From the NCBI RefSeq assembly GCF_030144325.1, contig NZ_CP126307.1, positions 62,001 to 126,000 of the forward strand: DNA of 64,000 bases, read 5' to 3'. The position numbers and the translations under genes were made by a program. Source of the stretch: Bosea vestrisii (lineage in GTDB: Bacteria; Pseudomonadota; Alphaproteobacteria; Rhizobiales; Beijerinckiaceae). The notes under the pieces are model-generated. The model saw only the letters and a list, made by a program, of their open reading frames with translations, ran no database searches and was not told the DNA's origin. Of this stretch, positions 55,432-63,968 are shown in pieces. Each line of letters begins with the position of its first letter. Position 1 is the stretch's first letter.

Positions 55432-58131
55432 ATGGCCGATATCAGTCTTGAAGCCGTCACCGGCAAACTCAACCGCGTCGGCTATGAGGCCTTCATCCAG
55501 GCGCTGCGCCAGGCCAAGGGCGCCGGCAACCGCAATGTCGAGCTGGCTCACTGGCTTGCCCAGATCCTGCAGCGACGCTCCACCGATATCGGGCTGACCG
55601 CCCAGCATTACGGCCTCGACATGGCCCGGCTTGCCACCGATATCGGCGGGGTCATCGAGGGCTTCCGCAAGAACGAAACCGAGATGCCCGGCGTCGCCAA
55701 CAACGTCGTCGATGTGCTCGACCGCGGCTGGCACTACGCCACGCTGTTCTTCGGCGAGACCCAGATCAGGACTGGTCATGTTCTGGTCGCGGCGCTGAAA
55801 TCGCTCGAGCTCAAGCGGGCACTGACCGCGATCTCGAAGGAGTTCGGCAAGATCCCGGTCGAGGAGCTCGCGGCCGGCCACACCAAGATCTGGAAGGACT
55901 CCGAAGAGGAGAACCTGCGGCCGATGGACGGCTCGGGCCTGCGTGCCGCAGGCACGCCCGGCGCCGAGCAGGCTGAGGGCGCCAAGGGCACGACGGCGCT
56001 CGACCGCTTCTCGCAGGACCTGACCGAGAAGGCGCGCGCGGGCACGATGGACCCGATCCTCGGCCGCGACGACGAGATCCGCCAGGTCATCGACGTGCTG
56101 ATGCGCCGGCGCCAGAACAACCCGATCCTCACTGGTGAGGCCGGCGTCGGCAAGACAGCGATCGCCGAGGGCTTCGCCCAGCGCATCGTCGCCGGCGACG
56201 TGCCGCCGCCTTTGCGCGGGGTCAAGGTCTGCACCCTCGACATCGGCTTGATGCAGGCCGGCGCCTCGATGAAGGGCGAGTTCGAGCAGCGCTTGCGCTC
56301 GGTGATCGACGAGGTCCAGTCCTCCCCGACGCCGGTGATCCTGTTCATCGATGAGGCCCATACGCTGATCGGCGCCGGCGGCGCTGCCGGCACGGGCGAT
56401 GCCGCCAACCTGCTCAAGCCGGCGCTGGCCCGCGGCACGCTGCGGACGATCGCGGCGACGACCTGGTCGGAGTACCGCCAGTATTTCGAGAAGGACCCGG
56501 CCCTGACCCGGCGTTTCCAGCCGGTGCAGGTCGACGAGCCCGATGTTGCGCGCTGCTGCACCATGCTGCGCGGCCTGATCGGGCCGATGGAGAAGCACCA
56601 CAAGGTGCGCATCTCCGACGCCGCCATCGTCGCCGCCGTTCAGCTCTCCTCGCGCTACATTCCGGCCCGTCAGCTTCCCGACAAGGCGGTGAGCCTGCTC
56701 GATACCGCCTGCGCCCGCGTCGCGATCAGCCAAACCGCGACGCCGGCTGCGATCGAGGATGCCCGCGTCGCGATTTCGGCGTTGGAGAAGGAGAAGGTGG
56801 CGCTGATTGCCGACAAGGATCTCGGCGACGCCACCGATGAGCGCCTCGGCAAGATCGACGAGGAGAGCGCCGAGCTCCAGGCGAAGCTCGAGTCGCTGGA
56901 AGCGGATTGGGCTTCCGAGCTCGCGCTCGTCGAGGAGATCACGCTGCTGCGCGGCAGGCTCGGCGAGAAGCCGGCGGGCGAAGCGCCCGCAGCCGATGGT
57001 GAAGCGCCGGCCGAGACCGCTCCGGCTGAAGCGCCAGTCGATCCGGAAGCGACGCGCGCCAGTTTGAAGGACAAATTCACCACGCTTGGCGCGATCGATC
57101 CGGCCAACCGGATGATCTACGCCCATGTCGACGAGCAATCGGTTGCTTCAGTCGTCTCCGACTGGACCGGGATTCCGGTCGGCCGCATGGTCAAGGACGA
57201 GATCGAGACCGTGCTCAACCTCGCCGCGACGTTGAACAAGCGCGTCGTCGGGCAGGGACATGGCATCGGCATGATCGCCAAGCGGATCGAGACCAACCGC
57301 GCCAAGCTCGACAATCCGAACAAGCCGATCGGCGTGTTCATGCTCTGCGGTCCGTCCGGCGTCGGCAAGACCGAGACGGCGCTGGCGCTGGCGGAATCGC
57401 TCTATGGCGGCGAGCAGAACGTCATCACCATCAATATGAGCGAGTTCCAGGAGGCGCACACCGTCTCGACGCTGAAGGGCGCGCCTCCCGGCTATGTTGG
57501 CTATGGCGAGGGTGGCAGGCTGACCGAGGCGGTGCGCCGCAAGCCCTATTCGGTCGTGCTGCTCGACGAGGTCGAGAAGGCCCACCCCGACGTGCACGAG
57601 CTGTTCTTCCAGGTCTTCGACAAGGGCCAGATGGAGGACGGCACCGGCCGACGCATCGACTTCAAGAACACGCTGATCATCCTGACCTCGAATGTCGGCA
57701 CTGACGAGATCATGCGCATGGCCGGCGACGAAAGCAGCCGTCCCGACGTCGAGCAACTGGCGGTCGCGCTCAGGCCGGCGCTGCTCAAGGTCTTCCCGCC
57801 GGCGCTGATCGGCCGCCTCGTCACGATCCCCTATTATCCGCTCTCCGGCGAGATGCTGGGCGGCATCGTGCGCCTCCAGCTCGGCCGCATCGGCAAGCGC
57901 CTGCGCGACAACCACAACGCCGCCTTCATCTATGACGACGCCGTGGTCGAGCACATCGTCGCCCAGTGCAACGACCCGGATTCGGGCGGGCGCATGATCG
58001 ACAACATCATCACCAATTCGATGCTGCCGGCGCTCTCGCGCAGCATCCTCAACCTGCAACTGGAGAAGAAGCCGCTGACCGAGGCGAAGGTCACGGTCGA
58101 GGACGGCGCCTTCCATTACGCCTGCAACTGA
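55432..58131 (+). CDS. tssH: T6SS ATPase TssH (ClpV)
   Basis: ClpV is the AAA+ unfoldase that disassembles contracted sheaths for reuse. The 899-residue product has an N-domain that binds TssC, Walker A GEAGVGKT at residues 235-242, a coiled middle region (about 440-540) and a second Walker A GPSGVGKT at 640-647, with LLDEVEKAHPDVHELF as second Walker B. An Ala/Glu/Pro-rich insert (about 518-545) lies before the second ATPase domain. AAGGAGG precedes the ATG, the strongest ribosome site in the cluster. It is the last core T6SS gene here. Confidence 0.96.
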   Translation: MADISLEAVTGKLNRVGYEAFIQALRQAKGAGNRNVELAHWLAQILQRRSTDIGLTAQHYGLDMARLATDIGGVIEGFRKNETEMPGVANNVVDVLDRGWHYATLFFGETQIRTGHVLVAALKSLELKRALTAISKEFGKIPVEELAAGHTKIWKDSEEENLRPMDGSGLRAAGTPGAEQAEGAKGTTALDRFSQDLTEKARAGTMDPILGRDDEIRQVIDVLMRRRQNNPILTGEAGVGKTAIAEGFAQRIVAGDVPPPLRGVKVCTLDIGLMQAGASMKGEFEQRLRSVIDEVQSSPTPVILFIDEAHTLIGAGGAAGTGDAANLLKPALARGTLRTIAATTWSEYRQYFEKDPALTRRFQPVQVDEPDVARCCTMLRGLIGPMEKHHKVRISDAAIVAAVQLSSRYIPARQLPDKAVSLLDTACARVAISQTATPAAIEDARVAISALEKEKVALIADKDLGDATDERLGKIDEESAELQAKLESLEADWASELALVEEITLLRGRLGEKPAGEAPAADGEAPAETAPAEAPVDPEATRASLKDKFTTLGAIDPANRMIYAHVDEQSVASVVSDWTGIPVGRMVKDEIETVLNLAATLNKRVVGQGHGIGMIAKRIETNRAKLDNPNKPIGVFMLCGPSGVGKTETALALAESLYGGEQNVITINMSEFQEAHTVSTLKGAPPGYVGYGEGGRLTEAVRRKPYSVVLLDEVEKAHPDVHELFFQVFDKGQMEDGTGRRIDFKNTLIILTSNVGTDEIMRMAGDESSRPDVEQLAVALRPALLKVFPPALIGRLVTIPYYPLSGEMLGGIVRLQLGRIGKRLRDNHNAAFIYDDAVVEHIVAQCNDPDSGGRMIDNIITNSMLPALSRSILNLQLEKKPLTEAKVTVEDGAFHYACN

Positions 58132-58145
58132 CGGAGCGGTGCGAT

Positions 58146-58239
58146 CGTCATTGCGAGCGAAGCGAAGCGAAGCAATCCAGGGGGACGTGGAGCTCCGCCG
58201 TCCCTGGATTGCTTCGTCGCTATGCTCCTCGCAATGACG
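58146..58239. repeat. 94-bp palindromic intergenic repeat
   Basis: Outer inverted repeats of 12 bp (58146-58157 and 58228-58239) and inner ones of 14 bp (58169-58182 and 58202-58215) make one long imperfect hairpin. The phrase GTCATTGCGAGCGAAGCGAAG with GAAGCAATCCAG matches a dispersed repeat I recall from many alphaproteobacterial genomes. It fills the gap between tssH and the M23 peptidase gene and may end the T6SS transcript. Confidence 0.85.
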
Positions 58240-58325
58240 GATACCGTCATCGCTAGCCAGCAATGTCGCTGACGGCCTTTGTTTGAGCTATACTTGCGCT
58301 GCGGGATCGGAACGGAAACAGAAAC

Positions 58326-59650
58326 GTGCAACCGGTTCGCCTCAAGCGGCGGTCTGACGAGGCTGCCATCCCAACCTCTCTCCAGCCGGAGAGCGAGGCG
58401 CCGCGCCGTCCGCGCCGTGGTGGCGGCAGGCCCGGGTCAGGGCGCGGCGGCCTGCTGCCCTGGTCGCTGGCGGTGTTGGCGATCATCGGTGCGGGCGTTA
58501 CCGGCTATTTCCTCTACGAGGAGAAGGGCCGCGTCGCCTCCCTGCAGCAGGAGCAGGCGATCCTGCAGAGCAGCTATGACGAGAAGCTCAAGGCGCTGCA
58601 GCGCCGCCTCGTCAGTGCGATCGTCGCGTCCGGCAGTTCGCCCGGCCTGCCGGCGCAGCCGGGCCAGCCTGCCGCAACCGGGCGGGCGGGTGATCAGCTC
58701 GCCGACTTGATCACCCGGCAGATCGAGCTCGAGGCCCGCCAGGCCTTGCTCGGCGCGCTCACCGGCCAGGCGGTCGGCCCGATCCTGCCGCAAGGCGGTG
58801 CGCAAGCGCCGGGCGGCAATCAATTCGCCGACGGGCAGAACGTCCTCGACCGCGTCAATCCCGCCATCCTCGCGCAGCAGCGCCGGCTGGTCGCAGCGAC
58901 GGTCAAGGCGGGCGAGACCATGTCGCTCGACCAGCGCATCACCATACTCGGCCAATCGCTCGACCGGGTGCAGACCGGCCAGAGCCAGCAGCTCTCGGCG
59001 CTCGGCCGCCAACTCGTCGGGCGCGTGCAGGAGGTGAGGGCGGCGCTGGCGGAGGTCGGGCTCGACCCTGCCAAGGTCAAGCTACCGCCGGGGCGCCCCG
59101 GCATGGGCGGGCCGCTGATACCGATGACGGTGACGCTGAAGGCAGGCACCTTCGAGCATGCGTTGATGCAGCTGGGCGAGGCGCGCTCCGTCTTCGGCCG
59201 CTGGCGCGATCTTGCGGCCATCGTGCCGTTCCAGCGCCCGCTTGAAGGCGACGACAGCACGACCAGCAATTTCGGCCCGCGCTCCGATCCGTTCACCGGC
59301 GGCACGGCGATGCATGCCGGCATGGACTTCCGTGGCGAGACCGGCACGCCGGTGCGCGCCCGGGGGCGGGCAAGGTACTGCGCGCTGAGGTTGCCGGCGG
59401 CTATGGCAACCTCATCGAGCTCGACCATGGCAATGGCCTCACCACGCGTTACGGCCACCTCTCGGCTTTCGACGTCAAGGAAGGACAGCTCGTTGCGGCA
59501 GGACAGGTCATCGGCCGCGTCGGCTCGACGGGCCGCTCGACCGGCCCGCATCTGCACTATGAGACAAGGCTGTCGGACGAGGCGCGCAATCCGCTGAAGT
59601 TCATCCAGCTCGGTGACAAGCTCGCGGTCGGGCCGAGCGGCCTGCGCTGA
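58326..59650 (+). pseudogene. membrane-anchored M23 metallopeptidase, frameshifted as read
   Basis: From the GTG at 58326 the frame gives a basic, Pro/Arg-rich cytoplasmic start, one membrane helix (about residues 44-64), a coiled-coil (70-100), a Gln/Leu-rich region, and the first M23 zinc motif GMDFRGETGTPV (HAGMD, near residue 330). Then at 59359-59370 (three C, five G) one base is missing. The following frame gives GYGNLIELDHGNGLTTRYGHL and the second zinc motif GPHLHYE, and stops at 59650. Corrected length is 441 residues. Such LytM-type enzymes cleave peptidoglycan cross-bridges. The place after clpV hints at a T6SS link but it could be independent. Confidence 0.88.
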
Positions 59651-59667
59651 CCCTTCCGGCTCGGCAT

Positions 59668-60042
59668 CTACGCAACGACCTGCCAAGCGCTTCCGGTGTC
59701 GTAGAAGAAGCGCTCTTCGACGATGCGGTCGCCCTGCCAGCGCTGGAAGGCGAGTTCCTCAAGGCGGCGCGTGACGCCGGTCTTGTCGGTTGCATCAAAG
59801 ATCCAGCGGACGACGACATGATCGCCGTCGACGAGCACCGCGACGGGCGGGTGCGTGTGCATCTCGTTCAGTCTCGCCAAGGCGCGCGCCTCATGCGCCA
59901 TCAACGCCTCGCGGCCGCGGCGCGGTTCGTTGGCGTTCTCCTGCATCGTCGCATCATCGGTGTAGAAATCGCGGATTGCGCCGACATGATCGCCGCTGAC
60001 GACAGCGGCGATGAAGGCATCCACTCTGGCGCGGTCAGGCAT
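59668..60042 (-). CDS. nuclear transport factor 2-like (SnoaL-type) protein
   Basis: From the ATG at 60042 (GGAG 6 bases upstream) the product is 124 residues; an ATG at 60054 is also in frame. The pattern RVDAFIAAVVSGDHVGAIRDFYTDDATM, then VVVRWIFDATD and RIVEERFFYD, is the cone-shaped alpha/beta fold of the NTF2/SnoaL superfamily (each piece shown shorter than the whole). Members act as small isomerases or bind hydrophobic ligands; the substrate is unknown. It lies 3 bases after a small unknown gene on the minus strand. Confidence 0.85.
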   Translation of the reverse strand: MPDRARVDAFIAAVVSGDHVGAIRDFYTDDATMQENANEPRRGREALMAHEARALARLNEMHTHPPVAVLVDGDHVVVRWIFDATDKTGVTRRLEELAFQRWQGDRIVEERFFYDTGSAWQVVA

Positions 60043-60044
60043 AG

Positions 60045-60308
60045 TTATCTCCATCTCGTCAGGTCGAGATGGAGCTGGGAAGCCGCGTTTTCAACGGCTA
60101 CGCGTATCCGCCTCAACCGCGGCGCTGATGGGGGAGCGCCGGGCTTGATCGGCGTTTGCGGAGACACGGGATCGCTCGCGGGAAAGGTGCCCTCAAGCGC
60201 CTTGTCGAGCTGGCTCTTGGCCGCGCCACCTGCCTTCTTCTCGTCCGCGCGCTGCTTGCGCTGCTCCTGGCGCAAGCTCTCAACCGCCTGGTTCGCGGAA
60301 TTGACCAT
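60045..60308 (-). CDS. small protein with TFPASDP motif, function unknown
   Basis: The 87-residue product starts at the ATG at 60308 (GGGGATTCTA upstream) with a helical, charged N-terminus (ESLRQEQRKQRADEKK). The motif SQLDKALEGTFPASDPVSP in the middle is one I recall in many short, uncharacterised Rhizobiales and Sphingomonadales proteins; its role is not known. The C-terminus is rich in Arg and Pro. It has no signal or membrane segment and is coupled to the NTF2-like gene downstream. Confidence 0.7.
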   Translation of the reverse strand: MVNSANQAVESLRQEQRKQRADEKKAGGAAKSQLDKALEGTFPASDPVSPQTPIKPGAPPSAPRLRRIRVAVENAASQLHLDLTRWR

Positions 60309-60621
60309 TAGAATCCCCTGTTTCCCTGCAGGACTGGCCTGCGTCTCCCGTCAACGCGGGCGGGGAAGCGAAAGTTCCTGTCCCAAGGGCTACTCGAAGG
60401 GATGTTCGGGGGAAGAAGCGCTACCGTTGGGAAGGATTTTCTCCATCAGCCTCGAAATACGAAAATTCACGCTACCTGATGTAAATTGATTGAGCGCCAT
60501 TCAAGTTATATGTGGATTGTTCGATTTACAGAACGCCCGAATGATCGGTTTGGAACGGTGACGACAGGGCGCGGGTGCCGCTGAGCGGTTCGCGTCGGCG
60601 TTGCCCGAGTAGAGCAAGCAC
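60309..60621. other. 313-bp divergent intergenic region before cysH
   Basis: The right half (about 60440-60530) is clearly AT-richer than its surroundings, which suggests promoter DNA for cysH. A TTATAT at about 60506 could be a -10 but no convincing -35 was found. A CysB-like LysR site is likely by analogy with other sulfur operons, but I cannot place one. No riboswitch or RNA gene is visible. GTAAAT and ATTTAC on either side of the AT-rich core form a wide inverted pair. Confidence 0.4.
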
Positions 60622-61380
60622 ATGTTCGAGTTGCAGGAACAGGCCGGAAACCTCAATGCTGCGTTCGGAACGGCGGATGCCGCCGAACGCCTTGCGGGAC
60701 TGGTGCGGCAGGTTGCAGGGCGCCTCGTCTTCACCACCAGCTTCGGCCTCGAGGACCAGGTCGTCACCCATCTGATCGCGACGCAGGCGTTGCCGATCGA
60801 GATCGTCACGCTCGACACCGGCCGGCTCTTCGGCGAGGTCCATGCGCTCTGGGCGGAGACCGAAGAGCGCTACGGTATTGCGATCAAGCCATTCTATCCG
60901 CGGCATGATGCTGTCGAGGCTTTCGTCCTCGGCCACGGCATCAACGGCTTCTACAATTCGATCGAGGCCCGCAAGGCCTGCTGCAACGTCCGCAAGGTCG
61001 AGCCACTCGGCCGCGCGCTCGCCGGCGCTGCCGCCTGGATCACTGGACTTCGGGCCGACCAATCGGCCGCGCGCGGCGGTGTCGCGCTCGCCGAATTCGA
61101 CCGCGAGCGCGATCTGGTCAAGGTCAATCCGCTGCTCGACTGGTCGCGCGACGAGGCCCTGGCCTTCGCCCGCAAGAACGACGTCCCGCTGAACCCGTTG
61201 CACGAGCAGGGTTTTCTCTCGATCGGTTGCCAGCCCTGCACCCGCGCCATCGCGCCGGGCGAGCCGGAGCGGGCCGGGCGCTGGTGGTGGGAAGACGAGG
61301 CCGCCAAGGAATGCGGCCTGCATGTCGGTCCGGATGGCCGGCTGGTGCGGTCCAAGCCGGCCGCGGAGGTTGTGGCGTGA
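60622..61380 (+). CDS. cysH: phosphoadenylyl/adenylyl-sulfate reductase
   Basis: CysH reduces activated sulfate to sulfite with thioredoxin. The 252-residue product has the catalytic cysteine Cys231 in ECGLH and the PP-loop TTSFGLEDQ near residue 39. It also has four cysteines (Cys120-Cys121 and Cys203-x2-Cys206) that bind a 4Fe-4S cluster. Cluster-containing forms usually act on APS, not PAPS, so this is probably an APS reductase. That fits the absence of a CysC kinase here. Its stop overlaps the start of cysD. Confidence 0.95.
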   Translation: MFELQEQAGNLNAAFGTADAAERLAGLVRQVAGRLVFTTSFGLEDQVVTHLIATQALPIEIVTLDTGRLFGEVHALWAETEERYGIAIKPFYPRHDAVEAFVLGHGINGFYNSIEARKACCNVRKVEPLGRALAGAAAWITGLRADQSAARGGVALAEFDRERDLVKVNPLLDWSRDEALAFARKNDVPLNPLHEQGFLSIGCQPCTRAIAPGEPERAGRWWWEDEAAKECGLHVGPDGRLVRSKPAAEVVA

Positions 61381-62279
61381 TCCAGCTCAGTCATCTGCAG
61401 AAGCTCGAAGCCGAGGCGATCTTCATCATCCGCGAGGTCGTCGCGACCTGCGAGAAGCCGGTGCTGCTCTATTCGATCGGCAAGGACTCCGCCGTCCTGC
61501 TGCATCTCGTCATGAAGGCCTTCTATCCCGGCAAGCCACCTTTCCCGCTGCTCCATGTCGATACGACCTGGAAGTTCAGGGATATGATCGCTTTCCGCGA
61601 CCAGACCGCCAGCCGGCTCGGGCTCGACCTGATCGTGCACATCAACGAGGAGGGCGTGCGCGCCGGCGTGAACCCGTTCGCCTCCGGCTCGCGCCTGCAT
61701 ACCGACGTGATGAAGACGCAAGGGCTGAAGCAGGCTCTCGACAAGCATGGCTTTGATGCGGCCTTCGGCGGCGCGCGTCGCGACGAGGAGAAGAGCCGGG
61801 CCAAGGAACGGGTGTTCTCGCTGCGCTCCGAGCAGCATCGCTGGGACCCCAAGAACCAGCGGCCGGAGCCCTGGCGGCTGTTCAACACGCGCAAGGCGCC
61901 GGGTGAGAGCTTCCGCGTCTTCCCGCTCTCCAATTGGACCGAGAAGGACGTCTGGGACTACATCGCGCTCGAGAACATCCCCGTCGTGCCGCTCTATTTC
62001 GCCGCGCCGCGCCCGGTCGTGCGTCGCAACGGCGCCTGGATTATGCGTGACGACGAGCGCATGGAGCTCCTGCCCGGCGAGGTGGTTGAGACGAAGCAGG
62101 TCCGCTTCCGTACGCTCGGCTGCTACCCGCTGACCGGCGCGGTCGAGAGCGAGGCGGCGAACCTCACCGACATCATCACTGAGATGCGCACGTCGCGTTC
62201 TTCGGAACGCGAGGGGCGCGTCATCGACCATGACGGCTCCGGCTCGATGGAACAGAAGAAGCAGGAAGGCTATTTCTGA
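61377..62279 (+). CDS. cysD: sulfate adenylyltransferase subunit CysD
   Basis: CysD is the catalytic subunit of ATP sulfurylase and makes APS from ATP and sulfate, coupled to GTP hydrolysis by CysN. The 300-residue product begins with GTG at 61377, overlapping the cysH stop (GTGA). It has the PP-loop SIGKDSAV near residue 33, LHVDTTWKFRDM and FGGARRDEEKSRAKERVFS (in overlapping parts). Its TGA overlaps the cysN ATG (TGATG), so the two subunits are translated together. Confidence 0.97.
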   Translation: MIQLSHLQKLEAEAIFIIREVVATCEKPVLLYSIGKDSAVLLHLVMKAFYPGKPPFPLLHVDTTWKFRDMIAFRDQTASRLGLDLIVHINEEGVRAGVNPFASGSRLHTDVMKTQGLKQALDKHGFDAAFGGARRDEEKSRAKERVFSLRSEQHRWDPKNQRPEPWRLFNTRKAPGESFRVFPLSNWTEKDVWDYIALENIPVVPLYFAAPRPVVRRNGAWIMRDDERMELLPGEVVETKQVRFRTLGCYPLTGAVESEAANLTDIITEMRTSRSSEREGRVIDHDGSGSMEQKKQEGYF

Positions 62280-63907
62280 TGGCGGCGCTCGCGAAGTTGA
62301 AGGGCCAGCCCGCTCCGGCTGGCCAGCCGCATCCCGCCAATGACCAGGGCCAGAACACCGAGGGCAGTGCCCGCGCTTTGTTGCGCTTCATCACCTGCGG
62401 CTCGGTCGACGACGGCAAGTCGACGCTGATCGGACGCATACTCTACGAGGCCGGCGCAGTCTTCGACGACCAGCTCACGGCGCTCGACAGCGATTCCCGC
62501 AAATTCGGCACGCAAGGCGCGGCGCCGGACTTCGCGCTGCTGGTCGACGGGCTCTCGGCCGAGCGCGAGCAGGGCATCACCATCGATGTCGCCTATCGCT
62601 ATTTCTCGACCGACGCTCGCAGCTTCATTGTCGCGGACACCCCCGGCCACGAGCAGTACACCCGCAACATGGCGACCGGCGCATCGACCGCCGACCTCGC
62701 CATTATCCTGATCGACGCCCGCAAGGGCCTGCTGCCGCAGACGCGCCGGCACTCCTTCATCGTCTCGCTGGTCGGTGTCAGGCACGTCGTCGTCGCCGTC
62801 AACAAGATGGACCTGGTCGGCTATGACGAGGCGGTCTACCGGCAGATCGAACAGGATTACCGCAAGGCGGTCGCGGGCTTAGGCTTCGCCAGCATCGATT
62901 TCGTCCCGGTCTCGGCCCGTGACGGCGAGAACGTCACCAGCCTTTCTGGCCTGATGCCCTGGTATCGCGGGCCGGCGCTGCTGCCCTTGCTGGAATCCGT
63001 CGTGGTCGTCGCCGAGGCTGAGGTCGAGGCTGGCTTCGCCTTGCCGGTGCAGTGGGTCAACCGGCCCGATCTCGACTTCCGCGGCTTTGCCGGCACGGTC
63101 GCGCAAGGGCGCTTGCGCGTCGGGGATGCGGTCGCGGCGCTGCCGTCGGGCCGACGCAGCACGATTGCGCGCATCCTCGCGCCGTCCGGCGACGTCTCGC
63201 AGGCGGGCGCCGGCCAGTCGGTGACCGTCACGCTTGCCGACGAGATCGATGTCTCCCGTGGCGACGTCATCGCCTCGCTCACGCACGCGCCCACGGCGCA
63301 ACAGGAGCTGCGGGCGCGCCTGCTCTGGACCGGCGAGGCGGCGCTGCGCGAAGGCGGCGAGTTCATCCTCAAGCTTGCCACGTCGACCGCTAACGCCCAG
63401 ATCGTCCGGCTGCATCACAGCGTCGATATCGAGAGCTATGCCGAAACGCCGGCCGAGAGCCTGGCGATGAACGGAATCGGGTTGGCGACGTTGAAGCTCG
63501 ACCGGCCGCTCGCAGTGCTCGACTATGCCCGCAGCCGTGAGCTTGGCGGTTTCATCCTGATCGACAGGCTCAGCAACCAGACGGTCGCCTTCGGCTTCGT
63601 CGAGATCCGCACGGCTCAGGACAAGGTTCGTTCGGTCACCGAGGCGGGGGCTGCTGGCCGTGCCGTTCTGCGTCTCGTCGGCTGGCGTGGTGCGCAGGAA
63701 CGCCGCGCCTGGTTCGAGGCGATGAGCTGGCGCCTGGCGTCCGGATTGTTCGTCTTCGCCGCCGTGGCGCTGCCGACGGGGCAGTGGGCCCTCGCAGCTG
63801 CTCTCGGGGTGGGCGATGTAGTGCTGCGGCCGCTGTTGAAGGGCCTGCATGCCAGACTATGGGCGAGGAGGGCTCCGCCGGCGCTCTATGACGGGGCGGG
63901 GATCTAA
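62279..63907 (+). CDS. cysN: sulfate adenylyltransferase subunit CysN with C-terminal DUF2061-like domain
   Basis: CysN is the GTPase subunit of ATP sulfurylase. The 542-residue product has the EF-Tu-like G domain with GSVDDGKST at residues 41-49, DTPGHEQYT near 120 and NKMD near 176, then two beta-barrel domains to about residue 455. Bifunctional CysNC would continue with an APS kinase; here there is none. Residues 477-532 instead read EAMSWRLASGLFVFAAV, a hydrophobic stretch, then LHARLWARR, matching the plan of DUF2061 (a short two-helix membrane domain). It may tether the enzyme to the membrane. Confidence 0.94.
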   Translation: MAALAKLKGQPAPAGQPHPANDQGQNTEGSARALLRFITCGSVDDGKSTLIGRILYEAGAVFDDQLTALDSDSRKFGTQGAAPDFALLVDGLSAEREQGITIDVAYRYFSTDARSFIVADTPGHEQYTRNMATGASTADLAIILIDARKGLLPQTRRHSFIVSLVGVRHVVVAVNKMDLVGYDEAVYRQIEQDYRKAVAGLGFASIDFVPVSARDGENVTSLSGLMPWYRGPALLPLLESVVVVAEAEVEAGFALPVQWVNRPDLDFRGFAGTVAQGRLRVGDAVAALPSGRRSTIARILAPSGDVSQAGAGQSVTVTLADEIDVSRGDVIASLTHAPTAQQELRARLLWTGEAALREGGEFILKLATSTANAQIVRLHHSVDIESYAETPAESLAMNGIGLATLKLDRPLAVLDYARSRELGGFILIDRLSNQTVAFGFVEIRTAQDKVRSVTEAGAAGRAVLRLVGWRGAQERRAWFEAMSWRLASGLFVFAAVALPTGQWALAAALGVGDVVLRPLLKGLHARLWARRAPPALYDGAGI

Positions 63908-63968
63908 GAGCGGGATCTGAAGAGCGCCGGACGGCCTTCTGCCGGCCCGGCGTTGCGCAAGCGGTGAC

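Noticed and set aside
54913..57138. 741-codon minus-strand frame opposite tssG and clpV
   Set aside because: It is antisense to two well-supported T6SS genes and its sequence is a codon-bias shadow without domains.
60309..60621. SAM or other sulfur-related riboswitch upstream of cysH
   Set aside because: I could not find the conserved helices or pseudoknot elements of a known class.
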